A stretch of 36,427 bases of DNA from Acidobacteriota bacterium (GCA_003223295.1 QHYM01000314.1:1-36427); one strand, 5' to 3'. Positions 8,034 through 17,817 are shown, counted from the first letter of the stretch. Notes: generated by a model from the sequence alone, not told the origin. A program made the numbers and translations.

Positions 8034-9080
8034 TTACTTGCCCACAACGACGATGACGAAGGAATCGGGCTTCATTTTGCCGCGGCGCTCCCCGGGAGCG
8101 GGAGGATCAAAATCCGCGGCAGGCATGAAGATGTTGTGGGTCTTCAAATCCAGGCCCATGGTACGCGCGCTTCGCTTGGTGGGAACGTTTTCCACGATCG
8201 TATATTTGTCGGGCGAATCTTCATGGATAACGGTGAGAACGCCTTCGCCGCAAGAAGCGAAGAAGGTATCTGTTGCCGCGTCGAACGCGGCGGCGTCCGG
8301 GCCATTGCCAATTTCCGGCGTGGCCACAACCTTGCCCGTGTCGGCATTCACCACGACAGAAACTTTGTCGTCGCATACGGCGTACAGCCGGCGATTCTTC
8401 ACGTCCATGGCGAGCCCGGAAGGTGATTTGCACGGTGCCAGCGGCCATTTGTGGAGTTCTTTGAGACTCTGCGCATCAAGATGATGGAGCTCGGAGGTGT
8501 CTTCGTTGTTCACATAGATCGTGCCCTTGCCATCTGCGGCCGCGAATTCAGGCTTGCCTCCCAGAGGAATTGTTCCAGCGACGGTGCCGTCCGCGGCGTT
8601 GATGGCGGTGGCATTTTTTCCGCGGCCGTTGAACGTGAAAACGCGTTTGGTGACCGGTTCGTAGAGAATCGCGTCAGGGTTCGCATCCGTCTTGACGGTG
8701 CCGATCGCTTTCAGTGTCTTCAGATCGAAGATGGTGACACTGTCGCTGCGGCCGTTGCTGGTGAATCCGCGGCCGAGGTCGGTGGCGATGGCGATACCGT
8801 GCACGCCTTGCGTATCAGGAATATCGCCAACCACAGCGTAGGTGTCCGCGTCCATCACCACGGTGTGGGTTCCGCGGGAGATGTATACGCGGCGGGCGCC
8901 GCTGTCAACGTACACGTAATCCCATCCGCCTTCACCGCCGAGTGGAACGGTCTTTATTACTTTGTAGCCGGAAGCGCCGGGCGATGGCGCGGCGGAGAGT
9001 GAGTGCGATGCGACTCCGAAAAGAGTCGCAAGAAAAACTAAACCGGTCAGTCCAAGAAAATTCAGTCTATTGCGCATCAT
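8034..9080 (-). CDS. exported YVTN-type beta-propeller protein
   Basis: A 348-residue exported protein. The ATG at 9080 (MMRNRL) is chosen: it is preceded by GAGGGAT and followed by a hydrophobic signal peptide ending near SLSAA. The mature part is a run of 40-45-residue blades typical of YVTN/NHL/LVIVD propellers: YVYVDSGARRVYISRGT, GIAIATDLGRGFTSNG, AILYEPVTKRVFTFNG, SGLAMDVKNRRLYAVC and AAFDAATDTFFASC. Such proteins occur in the periplasm or on the cell surface; the ligand is unknown. It lies 130 bases after the S9 peptidase gene in the same direction and may share its transcript. Confidence 0.88.
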   Translation of the reverse strand: MMRNRLNFLGLTGLVFLATLFGVASHSLSAAPSPGASGYKVIKTVPLGGEGGWDYVYVDSGARRVYISRGTHTVVMDADTYAVVGDIPDTQGVHGIAIATDLGRGFTSNGRSDSVTIFDLKTLKAIGTVKTDANPDAILYEPVTKRVFTFNGRGKNATAINAADGTVAGTIPLGGKPEFAAADGKGTIYVNNEDTSELHHLDAQSLKELHKWPLAPCKSPSGLAMDVKNRRLYAVCDDKVSVVVNADTGKVVATPEIGNGPDAAAFDAATDTFFASCGEGVLTVIHEDSPDKYTIVENVPTKRSARTMGLDLKTHNIFMPAADFDPPAPGERRGKMKPDSFVIVVVGK

Positions 9081-9210
9081 TTGATCCCTCAATGAGTTTG
9101 CAATCCTTGTCGTAGGCTGCAAAGCCAGACTAGTTCTAAACCTTAGAACATAAACACAACATAAATGGCCGCGAGGTGGTTTCGGCCTTGCGCGCTTCTC
9201 CCACGCGAAA

Positions 9211-11286
9211 CTACGATTTCGCTTTGTGCTGCTCGAACCATCCCGCGACATACAGCATCTTGGCAATGTGGTGGCTCGGGCGGCGCCCGATGCCGTGCGG
9301 TTCTTCCGGAACTCGGACAAGTACCGTGTCGATATTCAGCAGCTTGAGAGCTTCGTAGAACTGCTCCGCTTCGGAAATCGGCGTGCGATAGTCGGCTTCG
9401 CCGGTCATCACTAGCGTGGGAGTTTTCACTTTGGCGACGAGATTCGTGAGCGACCGCTGCATGTACTGCTCGGTGTTGTCCCAGGGATTGCCGGGGAACC
9501 AGTATTGCGCGACAAAAGGAATGTCGGACGTCAGCACAAAGCTGTACCAGTTGATGACTGGATAGAGCGAAGCCGCGGCGCGGAAGCGCTCGGTGTGTTC
9601 GATGGTCCAGCAAGTAAGCACGCCACCGCCGCTGCCGCCGGTCACAAAGAGATTGTTGGTGTCGATGTAACCTTTCGCCACCACTGCGTCCACGCCGCTG
9701 TTCAAGTCATCGTAATCATCGCCCGGGTAGGCGTGATGAATCAAGTTGGCGAATTCTTCGCCGTAACTCGTGCTGCCGCGGGGATTGGTGTAGAGCACGA
9801 CGTAACCCATCGACGCCCAGACCTGTTTTTCAAAATCGAAGCGGTCGCCGTAATCGCCGAAGGGCCCGCCGTGAATCTCCAGGATCAGCGGATATTTTTT
9901 CGAAGCGTCGAAATCCGGGGGATGAACAATCCAGCCCTGGATCTTGCGCTTGTCTTTTGAGGACTCATACCAGAATTCGTCCACGTGGCCGGGCTTTTTC
10001 TGCGCGAAGAGGTCTTCATTCATCGAGGTGAGCACTTTCATTGCGCCGTTGTTGACGATGGCGATGTTGCCGGGATCATCGGTACGGCCATAGGTTATGG
10101 CGATAAGGCCGGTGCGCGCGAGGGAGAAGGAGCCGCCGCCGTAGGCGCTGGTGCTGGAAGAAACGTGATCGGTAGTTTTCTTGCAATTCCCGTCGGGGGA
10201 GCAGAAGCCAATCTTCGTGTCGCCTTGATCGGCATATTGGAAATACACCCCGCTATTGTCGGGCGCCCACTGCGGCCCCTGAATGTCGCGGTCGAGTTTC
10301 TCGGAAATGGAGTGGGAGCCCGTGCCATCGCGGTTCATCAGGTAAAGCTTGGTGGTTTGGTGGCCCTGCAGGCGGTCGTCGAAGCCCGTGTAGGCGATCC
10401 ATTTTCCATTGGGAGAGACGGCCGCCGCATTGTCGGGGCCTTTGCGATTGGTGAGCGCACGGAGTGCCCCATCAGCGACGCTGAATTCGTAAACTTCCGT
10501 GTCGAAGTAGGCGTGGTCCGATTCCGGATGGCGGTTTGCGGAAATGATCAGAAACTTGCTGTCGGGAGTCCAATCCGCGCGCACCGGTCCCCATTCATTG
10601 CCGCCATTCGGGAAATTGCCGTTGGTGACTTGGCGCGGTGCGCCGCCATCCGCGCTGACGACAAATACTTGCATGTAGCCGGGCTTCAGGTAGCCCGCGC
10701 CATTGAAGCGATAAACTAGGCGGTCATAGGCCGTCGGAGGATCGGCCCACTTCGCGCCTGCAGGTGGACTGGGAAGATCGGCGAGATGTGGACCTTTGCC
10801 AGGAACCAGTGCCGAGAAAGAAAGCATTCTTCCATCGGGCGACCAATTGATGGCGTCCGGCGAGTTCTCGAGATTGGTGATGCGCGCGGTCTGGCCCGTG
10901 TCCATCCAGCGGATGTAAATCTGCGGCTTGCCGTCCGCGTCGGAGAGGTAAGCGAGGCGCGTCCCGTCCGGCGACCAGCGAGGAGACGAGTCGCTGCGGT
11001 TACCGGTGGTCAGGGGGCGATGGTCGGAGCCGTCGGAATTGATAATCCAGAGATTCGAATAGCGTTTGTCCGTCGAGGCGTCCGCAAACCGACGCACGTA
11101 GACGATTTTCTTTCCGTCGGCGGAAATTTGCGGGTCCGCGGGGGTTTGGATTTGAAACTCATCCATGGCCGTGAGCTTGTGCGAAGCGTCCTGCGCTCGC
11201 ATTGACGGAGTAAGGCCAAGGATCAATGAAGCAAAAAAAGGACTGGCCGCAGTCAGAGTAGGAATCAAGCGCGCTTTCGATGTCAT
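9211..11286 (-). CDS. exported S9 family prolyl-oligopeptidase-like peptidase
   Basis: A 691-residue serine peptidase with an N-terminal signal peptide (cleaved near SMRAQD) and an ideal AGGAGG before the ATG at 11286. Residues of about 45-400 are a PD40/WD40-like propeller with repeated WSPDG and SPNGKW motifs, which gates access to the active site in this family. The C-terminal alpha/beta hydrolase domain carries the triad Ser552 (GGSGGG), Asp632 (GEADYRTP) and His664 (EPHGIG), with the oxyanion-side motif HGGPFGDYG at about 472. It probably cleaves short peptides in the periplasm (S9C or dipeptidyl-peptidase-like). The nucleophile elbow GGSGGG, rather than GGSYGG, is a modest deviation. 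Confidence 0.94.
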   Translation of the reverse strand: MTSKARLIPTLTAASPFFASLILGLTPSMRAQDASHKLTAMDEFQIQTPADPQISADGKKIVYVRRFADASTDKRYSNLWIINSDGSDHRPLTTGNRSDSSPRWSPDGTRLAYLSDADGKPQIYIRWMDTGQTARITNLENSPDAINWSPDGRMLSFSALVPGKGPHLADLPSPPAGAKWADPPTAYDRLVYRFNGAGYLKPGYMQVFVVSADGGAPRQVTNGNFPNGGNEWGPVRADWTPDSKFLIISANRHPESDHAYFDTEVYEFSVADGALRALTNRKGPDNAAAVSPNGKWIAYTGFDDRLQGHQTTKLYLMNRDGTGSHSISEKLDRDIQGPQWAPDNSGVYFQYADQGDTKIGFCSPDGNCKKTTDHVSSSTSAYGGGSFSLARTGLIAITYGRTDDPGNIAIVNNGAMKVLTSMNEDLFAQKKPGHVDEFWYESSKDKRKIQGWIVHPPDFDASKKYPLILEIHGGPFGDYGDRFDFEKQVWASMGYVVLYTNPRGSTSYGEEFANLIHHAYPGDDYDDLNSGVDAVVAKGYIDTNNLFVTGGSGGGVLTCWTIEHTERFRAAASLYPVINWYSFVLTSDIPFVAQYWFPGNPWDNTEQYMQRSLTNLVAKVKTPTLVMTGEADYRTPISEAEQFYEALKLLNIDTVLVRVPEEPHGIGRRPSHHIAKMLYVAGWFEQHKAKS

Positions 11287-11431
11287 CGGGAACCTCCTCG
11301 CGGGGGCTGAGTTAACAACGCGAAGGTCCTTCTGTCAAGGCGCGGGTTGCGGGAGATGACCTTAGGCCTCTGATTCTGTCACGTCGGGTTTGTTGTTCAA
11401 TAACCGATGGAATGGTACGGGCATCGATGAA

Positions 11432-11437
11432 TATACT
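11432..11437 (+). promoter_or_regulatory. possible -10 box upstream of the alkyltransferase gene
   Basis: TATACT lies in a locally AT-rich patch of the gap 11287-11526. No good -35 is seen. This gap otherwise holds only the ribosome-binding site of the leftward S9 peptidase gene. Confidence 0.25.
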
Positions 11438-11526
11438 GACGAATATGTGGACCTTGAGAAAGAGTTAGTGCATGAGCCCAAAAGCCTGCCTGGCTCGAAG
11501 CTGCGGACTCTGGTTCGCCGCCTGTC

Positions 11527-11991
11527 GTGGTTCTGGTTCAGCTTCCTGAAGCAACGGCGCAAGCGACTGAATCTCGTATCGCGCGCAAGGCTGGCTCAAA
11601 GCAGCCAAGCGTGCCTCCCCAGGGAATTGCTGAAGTCATCGGGAAAATTCGCAAGCATCTTCAAGGGGAAGTTCAGGACTTTCGATACATCGCAGTGGAG
11701 CTGGACGGCGTAGCTCCGTTTGCGCGGCTGGTGTACGAAGCCGCCCGGAAAATCCCCGCGGGACAAACGCGAACCTATGGCGAAATTGCGAATATTGTGG
11801 GCCAGCCGAAAGCGGCTCAGGAAGTGGGACAGGCCCTGTCAAAGAATCCCGTCCCCATCATCGTCCCGTGTCATCGCGTCGCAGCTGCGGGTGGCAAGCC
11901 CGGCGGATTTTCTGCGCACGGCGGGCGCGCGACCAAATTCAAACTCCTGGCCCTCGAAGGCGCAAGCGTCAATCTCCAGCTCTTTCCTTGA
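11527..11991 (+). CDS. methylated-DNA--protein-cysteine methyltransferase (MGMT/Ogt)
   Basis: A suicide DNA-repair protein that transfers alkyl groups from O6-alkylguanine to its own cysteine. The catalytic IVPCHRV motif puts the acceptor at Cys115. The winged-helix DNA-binding part TYGEIANIVG...AAQEVGQALSKNP and the C-terminal GGFSAHGGRATK all match the family. The protein is short (154 residues); the usual N-terminal Ada/Ogt domain is replaced by a Pro/Ala-rich stretch. The start is uncertain: GTG at 11527 has no good ribosome-binding site, and the frame stays open back to 11476 without an ATG. It converges on the glycosyltransferase gene 46 bases away. Confidence 0.88.
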   Translation: MVLVQLPEATAQATESRIARKAGSKQPSVPPQGIAEVIGKIRKHLQGEVQDFRYIAVELDGVAPFARLVYEAARKIPAGQTRTYGEIANIVGQPKAAQEVGQALSKNPVPIIVPCHRVAAAGGKPGGFSAHGGRATKFKLLALEGASVNLQLFP

Positions 11992-12037
11992 TTTCGCTAC
12001 CCGCAATCAACCGACGAGAAAAGCCGTAGGTGGGCCT

Positions 12038-13942
12038 TTAGTGTTCCCAGGGGGGCTTGGGAGGTGGCCCTTGCGGCTTCTCAAAACTGCGGAAGGCGGT
12101 TTGCATCCATTCGAGGGCTCGCGGAATGTCGTCAGGATGCTGGTTCAAGTGCGCGAAGAAGCCTCGCATGTCGAAGGGGGCGCCGCCAAACTCGCGAAAC
12201 GCCGAAGGCAGCGGAGGTCCGCCGGGGCTGCCGGGCGCAGGAATGCGCGCGTGCAAGTGCACCGCGTACATGCTTCCTCCGGCCAAAGCCTCGTGCGGAT
12301 ATTGCATCAGCCACCCGCAGTTGTGCCCGTCCAGAATCATGCCCGCGGAAAGCGCCACCCAGTGTCCCGCATCGTCCGGGCCGGGCGTCTGACAATTCCA
12401 GACTTGCGCTTGTGGCACAAACACGGTGGGATCTGAGAAGCCATACTCATCCAGGGCAATTCTCTGGAGTCCATGTTGTTCCGCAAAGCGCTTCACTTCC
12501 GGGAGCGATTGGTTCCAATCCACATTGGAATCGTTGACCAGAGTGTAGGCAGGGCGTCCCATGCTTAATGAGTTGATGAAGGGAAAGTAGTAAGGATACG
12601 CACGCACCGCCGTGACGAGGCAACCGGCAGCAAGAGCGGCCACCGCTACGCTTCCCATCGACAACCCGCCAAGCATCCGGGGCACCGGGGCGAGCAGCAA
12701 GATCAGCAGCACCAGGGGAACACTGAAATGGCGGATGCTAATATCGAGCGGGCTGAGCATGCACAGGCCTGTAAACACAAGCATACTCACCCAGAGGACG
12801 CGCCAGTGCGTCGCTTGTTGCGAAGGGATTGCAGGAACGCTTGTTCCGCCGCGCCACTTCCAGCCAAGTACAATCAACAGAGACAAGAGCAGCAAAATCA
12901 AAAACGCCAGGGTCGATTTCAACGCAAACACCACTGGAAAGTAGAACCACACGCCGTGCGGATAAGACTGCCCGAGAATAAATGTTGGCCGCCTCCCCGT
13001 CAGCAGCACCCAAAACACTCCGCGCAGATACAGCACCGGAGGCAAAAGCAATCGGCGAAAGAAGAGCGCCACCGGGCCGGTTCCCAGCCGGTAGAGCGCG
13101 GTGGTGGGCTGATGCCAGGAGAAGACGGCGTAGAAGACGTACACAATCAGGGCCGCGCACAAGATGCCCATGAGCGTTGCCCGCCAGCGCGTTCGCCGCC
13201 ACGCACGCGCCTCGGCTTTGCCTTCGGGCTGCCCAGGCACGGCGCGCAACCGGAGGCTCAGGGCAAACGCCACGAACGCAAAGAACAAAACCCCTGCCGT
13301 AAACTTCGATAACAACGCTCCTGCAAGGCTCAACCCGAAGAACAGCACACTCTTTCTGCTCGGCTCCCACCACACTTCAGCAAATGTCCACAGTGCGAAC
13401 AGCGAGAACAGCGCCATGGCTATGTCTGTGTGCACCAGAGGCCCGAAAGTCAGAAACGCGGGCATGCTGGCGTACGCAGCAAGGCAGAGCAGGCCGCCCC
13501 CCGCGCCTCCAAACCGCTTCGCGAACACGTGTATCGCGCATCCCAGCACCAGCGTTAGCAGCAGCATGGGCAACCGCGCCCACATGAGCACAGCTTTCGG
13601 GTCGTTCCATTTGTCGAGCAGCCATTCCCCGAACACCCACTGCCCCATGTACGCCGGGAAAAATTTGTCGCTGATGGTCCACGAAATGTGGTTATAGTCC
13701 GCGCGGACGCCACGGAGTACCAGGGGAATGGCCGCCAGAACCTTCGCCAGCGGTGGGTGCTCGGGATTCATGCGCAGATCGAGCCTTTGCAAGTAGCTGA
13801 CGCCCGCGCCGATGTGGGACACCTCATCGACGGTGACGGACTCTCGCCGCGCGGCGCCGCCCGCCAGCACCGCCATGAATGCCAGCAGCAGGACAGCCAG
13901 CAGGGCGCTGAAAAGGCCCGACTTCTTACTTTCTGAATTCAT
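12038..13942 (-). CDS. GT39-like integral membrane glycosyltransferase
   Basis: A 634-residue polytopic inner-membrane protein of the PMT/ArnT-like (GT-C fold) class, which moves sugars from a polyprenyl-phosphate donor to a protein or lipid on the outer face of the membrane. Hallmarks are the acidic pair Asp39-Glu40 in the first periplasmic loop (TVDEVSHIGAG) and the NPEHPPLAK motif at about residues 59-67. About a dozen hydrophobic segments follow, then a soluble C-terminal domain (VNDSNVDWNQSLPEV onward). I chose the ATG at 13942; a GTG at 13966 would add eight residues. The acceptor is unknown. Confidence 0.87.
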   Translation of the reverse strand: MNSESKKSGLFSALLAVLLLAFMAVLAGGAARRESVTVDEVSHIGAGVSYLQRLDLRMNPEHPPLAKVLAAIPLVLRGVRADYNHISWTISDKFFPAYMGQWVFGEWLLDKWNDPKAVLMWARLPMLLLTLVLGCAIHVFAKRFGGAGGGLLCLAAYASMPAFLTFGPLVHTDIAMALFSLFALWTFAEVWWEPSRKSVLFFGLSLAGALLSKFTAGVLFFAFVAFALSLRLRAVPGQPEGKAEARAWRRTRWRATLMGILCAALIVYVFYAVFSWHQPTTALYRLGTGPVALFFRRLLLPPVLYLRGVFWVLLTGRRPTFILGQSYPHGVWFYFPVVFALKSTLAFLILLLLSLLIVLGWKWRGGTSVPAIPSQQATHWRVLWVSMLVFTGLCMLSPLDISIRHFSVPLVLLILLLAPVPRMLGGLSMGSVAVAALAAGCLVTAVRAYPYYFPFINSLSMGRPAYTLVNDSNVDWNQSLPEVKRFAEQHGLQRIALDEYGFSDPTVFVPQAQVWNCQTPGPDDAGHWVALSAGMILDGHNCGWLMQYPHEALAGGSMYAVHLHARIPAPGSPGGPPLPSAFREFGGAPFDMRGFFAHLNQHPDDIPRALEWMQTAFRSFEKPQGPPPKPPWEH

Positions 13943-14148
13943 TCCGTTAGGACCCCTAAGCCTCACTCACTCCGACATGACAGTCCGGCAATCATAAACC
14001 TATTTCGGAAGGCGGCTTCGAGTGTTTACCAGAAGGCACCATCTTCTGTGTGTCAGTGTCTAACAATTAGGTCCGGCTCATGCCAATTAGAGACATCGAC
14101 CTTAGATCACTTTGGTAGTCCCTTTCCCCGAGCAACAAAGTATTTTTC

Positions 14149-14532
14149 TTGTATTTCTGCGGCGTCTTGGTTTATACGCTCTCGCTTTGCTCATATGTGC
14201 TCTTTCACGTACGCTCTCTTAAGGGTCAGCTTAAGACGGAAAATGCAAAGGCCGAAGGGCCCTCTGTCGACGTCTTGACGAGACGCCTCGCGAATCTGCG
14301 GCAGCTTCATCTCTTCACCCTTTATTTATTCGGATTCTGCATTACGTTCAATGTCCCCAACGCATTCGTGACTCTTGGACTCGCTAAGACGTTGCCTGTT
14401 GCTCAGTACATTCAGGGACTCACATTCCTTTTCTACTTTGATACGCCAATTTTCATGGGCTTCCTGCTGTTGCACTCCCTGCAATGGGCGGCCTCTGTCC
14501 GTCTCGATTCCTTTGTCCGACGACGCAGCTGA
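14149..14532 (+). CDS. small multi-pass membrane protein, start uncertain
   Basis: An ORF of up to 127 residues of unknown function. It has hydrophobic segments near the start (FCGVLVYTLSLCSYVLF), in the middle (LFTLYLFGFCITFNV) and near the end (FLFYFDTPIFMGFLLL), with a charged loop between the first two. No ATG fits; TTG at 14149 is the first usable start and there is no ribosome-binding site, and the frame opens only after a stop at 14116. The stretch 14040-14530 is visibly richer in A/T than its neighbours, suggesting recent acquisition or a decayed gene whose 5' end is lost. Confidence 0.45.
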   Translation: MYFCGVLVYTLSLCSYVLFHVRSLKGQLKTENAKAEGPSVDVLTRRLANLRQLHLFTLYLFGFCITFNVPNAFVTLGLAKTLPVAQYIQGLTFLFYFDTPIFMGFLLLHSLQWAASVRLDSFVRRRS

Positions 14533-14606
14533 GTCAATGCCCGATGAGTCGGCCAAAACGGACAATTGCAGGAGGCGCGATAGGCGAGGCTCGGAGCGGT
14601 GACACT

Positions 14607-16397
14607 TCAGGGCACGACCGGAAGAACCATCGCCGAGGGATGGGCCCTGTCGTGATAAATCACGTTCGTGGCTTTGACCATGCGCGTGGCGCGGGCCTGT
14701 TCCTCGCCGGTGTTCAGGTTGCGGTCGAAGCGCGGGAAATTGCTGCTGGAAACCTCCAGCCGCAGCTTATGCCCTGCAAGAAACACATTGCTGGTAGCCC
14801 ACAGATCCACCGTGATGTGATACGTTTCGCCGGGATTAGCCAGCTCCGGTTTCTCTTGCGAATTGCGGTAGCGCAGCCGCAGGATTCCTTCGGTCAGATT
14901 CTGGGCGAATCCATTGGGCCAAACGTCCACCAGCTTTCCGGTGAAATCCGTGTCCACGGCCGAGCTGCTTACATAGAGATCCAGCGAAACGGGGCCGGTC
15001 ACTTCCGTATCTTTGGAGAACGCTGCCGTGGTGTATACCAGGACGTCGTTGCGCGCCTCAGCCGGCCGCTGATCCTCCGGCCCGATTCCCGTTGGCAGCG
15101 GCCCACAACAGAGCGGCCCACCAATGGTCGGCACCGCATCGCTCGGATCGTAGACATACTGGTCGGTCTTTTCCTCTGCTGGCGCCGTGGGATTGAGCGC
15201 GCCATTTCCGCTCAAGCTATTCGCCGAACCACCAGAATGGAGGTAATAGCGCGTGCTCTTGGCGCGGGCCAGCGGCCAGTCGTCTTCGTCGCGCCACTCG
15301 TTTTTTCCCATGACGAAAATCCTGACCGGCTTCTCTTTCTCAACACCGTTGGCCTCGCCCTTCAGCAGCCAGTCGTACCACCGCAGCATCACGTCTTCAT
15401 CATCCGCCGGCAATTTTTCCCCGAAGTCCACCGCGCCGATTTTTCTGCCGCCGCCCGCGTGTCCTCCGACCGTGACCGCCAACCTTTGGCCGTTTCGCGC
15501 CGCTTCCGTGCCTGCCTCTTTCTTCAACCGCACGTAGTTGCGCAGTGTTCCGCCCAGAAAAATGTCGTACCATGCGCCCACTCCGAAGACCGGCACCTGG
15601 ATGTCCGTGTAGTGGTCTTCGATCGACCAACGCTTCCAGTAATCATCAAAATTCGGGTGCGCCAGCCAATCAGTGAAATACGGCGCAACTCCTTCTGTCT
15701 CTGGCCCCTCGAGCACCGGATATCCCCGCAAGGGCAAAATCTTTGTCCATGCGAGCGCGCTGTTGTTTGTTTCCACGCGCCGGCGCATGGTGTCCATTGC
15801 CAATCCCGTGGACCACGACTCATTGAACCACTGTTCGAACGCACCACCCTGGTAAGTCCACCCATCGTGATAATTCGACGCGGTCACCGTGGGACAAATC
15901 CCCGCGAGGTGCGGGGGCTTGGCAATGGCGGCTAGGTACTGCGTCGCGCCCACATAGGACCCGCCAAACATTCCCACCTTCCCGTTCGAATAGGGCAACG
16001 CCGCCGCCCATTCCACGGTGTCGTAGCCGTCCAGCGATTCATTCTTGAAGGGGTACCATTCCCCTTCCGAAGTGAACCGTCCGCGGACATCCTGCGCAAT
16101 GACGACGTAACCACGCGCCGCGGCCCGCAACCCGAAGTTAATCGTTCCTGTCTTGTCATACGGCGTGCGCACCAGCAACACGGGGAATTTCCCCTCAGCC
16201 TTCGGCCGGTAGATATCCGCCCGCAGGGTCGCTCCGTCGCGCATCTTAGCCGCGACGTTTCGTTGCACGGTCACTTCATATTTCCCGGTGTCGGCGCGGT
16301 TCACAGGCGCGAACTGCGACGCAGCAACCGTGAAAAAGAAAGCAGCCAGAATTGCCTGGCTTGCCAAGCGAGAAATCCCTCTCGATGTTCCCTTCAT
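14607..16397 (-). CDS. exported CocE/NonD family alpha/beta hydrolase
   Basis: A 596-residue hydrolase of the X-Pro dipeptidyl-peptidase S15/CocE class, acting on esters or acyl-peptides. The start is ATG 16397, with AGGGGG nine bases upstream and a signal peptide to about residue 35. The nucleophile is Ser147 in GGSYVG. Asp278 in GAWYDIF and His313 in VGGHAGG complete a likely triad. A C-terminal jelly-roll domain of the PepX_C type starts near residue 440 (GPVSLDLYVSSSAVDTDF). It is transcribed away from the HEFGH-protein gene across a 383-base gap in which I see no other gene. The substrate cannot be told from sequence. Confidence 0.92.
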   Translation of the reverse strand: MKGTSRGISRLASQAILAAFFFTVAASQFAPVNRADTGKYEVTVQRNVAAKMRDGATLRADIYRPKAEGKFPVLLVRTPYDKTGTINFGLRAAARGYVVIAQDVRGRFTSEGEWYPFKNESLDGYDTVEWAAALPYSNGKVGMFGGSYVGATQYLAAIAKPPHLAGICPTVTASNYHDGWTYQGGAFEQWFNESWSTGLAMDTMRRRVETNNSALAWTKILPLRGYPVLEGPETEGVAPYFTDWLAHPNFDDYWKRWSIEDHYTDIQVPVFGVGAWYDIFLGGTLRNYVRLKKEAGTEAARNGQRLAVTVGGHAGGGRKIGAVDFGEKLPADDEDVMLRWYDWLLKGEANGVEKEKPVRIFVMGKNEWRDEDDWPLARAKSTRYYLHSGGSANSLSGNGALNPTAPAEEKTDQYVYDPSDAVPTIGGPLCCGPLPTGIGPEDQRPAEARNDVLVYTTAAFSKDTEVTGPVSLDLYVSSSAVDTDFTGKLVDVWPNGFAQNLTEGILRLRYRNSQEKPELANPGETYHITVDLWATSNVFLAGHKLRLEVSSSNFPRFDRNLNTGEEQARATRMVKATNVIYHDRAHPSAMVLPVVP

Positions 16398-16780
16398 GCG
16401 TTGCCCCCTGCGTACTCTCGATTGTTCACGGCAAGTTTTGGAGCCTAGGTTGTCTCTCCCGCTCTGTCAAGATGAACTCAAGGTCCGTGGAATGTTCGCC
16501 AAGCCGGTTGGCTGGAGGTTTTCTAAATTTAACAAAGTTACCGTCACAGGTTATCCGTAGAACAAGCGCATCCGCGCGTTCAAGCGGTTCTGTTGTCACT
16601 TAACGTCCTGCTGAGAATCTTTCCAGAAATGTTTGAGGTGATTTTTGTTTCGGGGCTTCGTCTTCCCAATTAGTCCCGGATCGAGGTTCCACCGCTCCTT
16701 GAGCAGCCTCCGGTTGACGGCCATCAGGAGAGTCTCAAGAGCGGTCTGTGGTGAGTTACACGTCCGGGCGGGAGATCCTG

Positions 16781-17692
16781 ATGTTTACCGCTCGCAGGAG
16801 CGTTCAGGCCGTCGCTGCTGTTCTCGTCGTGTCCAGTGTTGTCAGCCTACCCGCGTTTTCGCAGTCGGCGCAGTTTTCAAGGGTGGAGGCGCGTTCCCTC
16901 CATGCCTTGAGGCTTTCCGCATCCGCCAATCCTTGCTTGCACAATTCGAATCGTTTTGTGGTTGGGGTGCCCGGTGACGCTTCCAAGGATAATAGCCCGC
17001 TCTTTCCATGTGATCGCCCTATTTCCAGTGCGATACGCGAGATGCCTGTCACCGTAGCTCCCTGCAATCCATCAACTCAGGCGACCATCCCGTGCTCAGC
17101 TTCCAGTGACGCGGTGCGCGATGACCTGAACACCATGGGAAAGCAGGGCCAATCAATCCTTCGCGCGCGCGACAAGGTGCTCGAGATCCTGCAAACGGGA
17201 AACGCCTGCACCGCCTGGTATCGCACCAAAGAACCTGATCCCGCTTCCGCCTTTCGAACCCTCACTTTCGCGCTCGACCGCGATGGAGAAAGCTATGTCC
17301 GAAAAATCCTGGAATCGGGCGGAATCGAACTCATCCGCAATCCTTACGTTGCGCGCGTTATGCAAGGCGGAGGACTCAACTCCACCGTGAGCATCAACTT
17401 GCACGGCGCCTTCTTTTTCCCGATGGCAGGTGTGGTCGAAGATCGATTGGAAGGCGGACCTTTGAGTTTCCGCGGGGCACGCCCGATCCAGGTCGGGCCT
17501 TACGCCGGCGGCACATTCCGCGCGCAGGTCGTCGCGCTTCTGCATGAATTCGGGCACGTTATCGACCTGTTGCCCGCGGATCACGACGACTATGAAGGCA
17601 AATCCAGGCAAAACACCCTGGACGTGCTGCAGGCTTGCCGCGCCGAAGTGGAGTCCAAGGAGAAGCTGCACACGCTCTCGGCTTCTCGCTGA
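16781..17692 (+). CDS. exported protein with HEFGH zinc-peptidase-like motif, function unknown
   Basis: A 303-residue protein. ATG 16781 is chosen over GTG 16748 because GGGCGGGAG ends six bases before it and a clean signal peptide follows (cleavage near AFSQS). Cys residues in the mature N-terminal half (NPCLHN, FPCDRP, APCNPS, IPCSAS) suggest disulfides outside the cytoplasm. The motif HEFGH (His255-His259) in LLHEFGHVIDLLPADHDD is the HExxH zinc signature; acidic and His residues just after it could supply a third ligand. A conserved-looking tail (RQNTLDVLQACRAEVE) follows. Metallopeptidase activity is plausible but unproven. I do not recognise a named family. Confidence 0.8.
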   Translation: MFTARRSVQAVAAVLVVSSVVSLPAFSQSAQFSRVEARSLHALRLSASANPCLHNSNRFVVGVPGDASKDNSPLFPCDRPISSAIREMPVTVAPCNPSTQATIPCSASSDAVRDDLNTMGKQGQSILRARDKVLEILQTGNACTAWYRTKEPDPASAFRTLTFALDRDGESYVRKILESGGIELIRNPYVARVMQGGGLNSTVSINLHGAFFFPMAGVVEDRLEGGPLSFRGARPIQVGPYAGGTFRAQVVALLHEFGHVIDLLPADHDDYEGKSRQNTLDVLQACRAEVESKEKLHTLSASR

Positions 17693-17817
17693 GCTACAGG
17701 GTCTACCGGGCATGCGCGGTCTTGCCAGCCACTCCGGGCCCTTCCGTATACGCCTCGATACTTAAACAGGATGAAGCGGTTGGCGGACGGGCCTCACTAT
17801 CCCGATAGACCCCAACC

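Noticed and set aside
11390-11713. TTG-started ORF overlapping the alkyltransferase start
   Set aside because: Its second half is out of frame with the clear PCHRV-containing protein, and its first half shows no domain; treated as a shadow.
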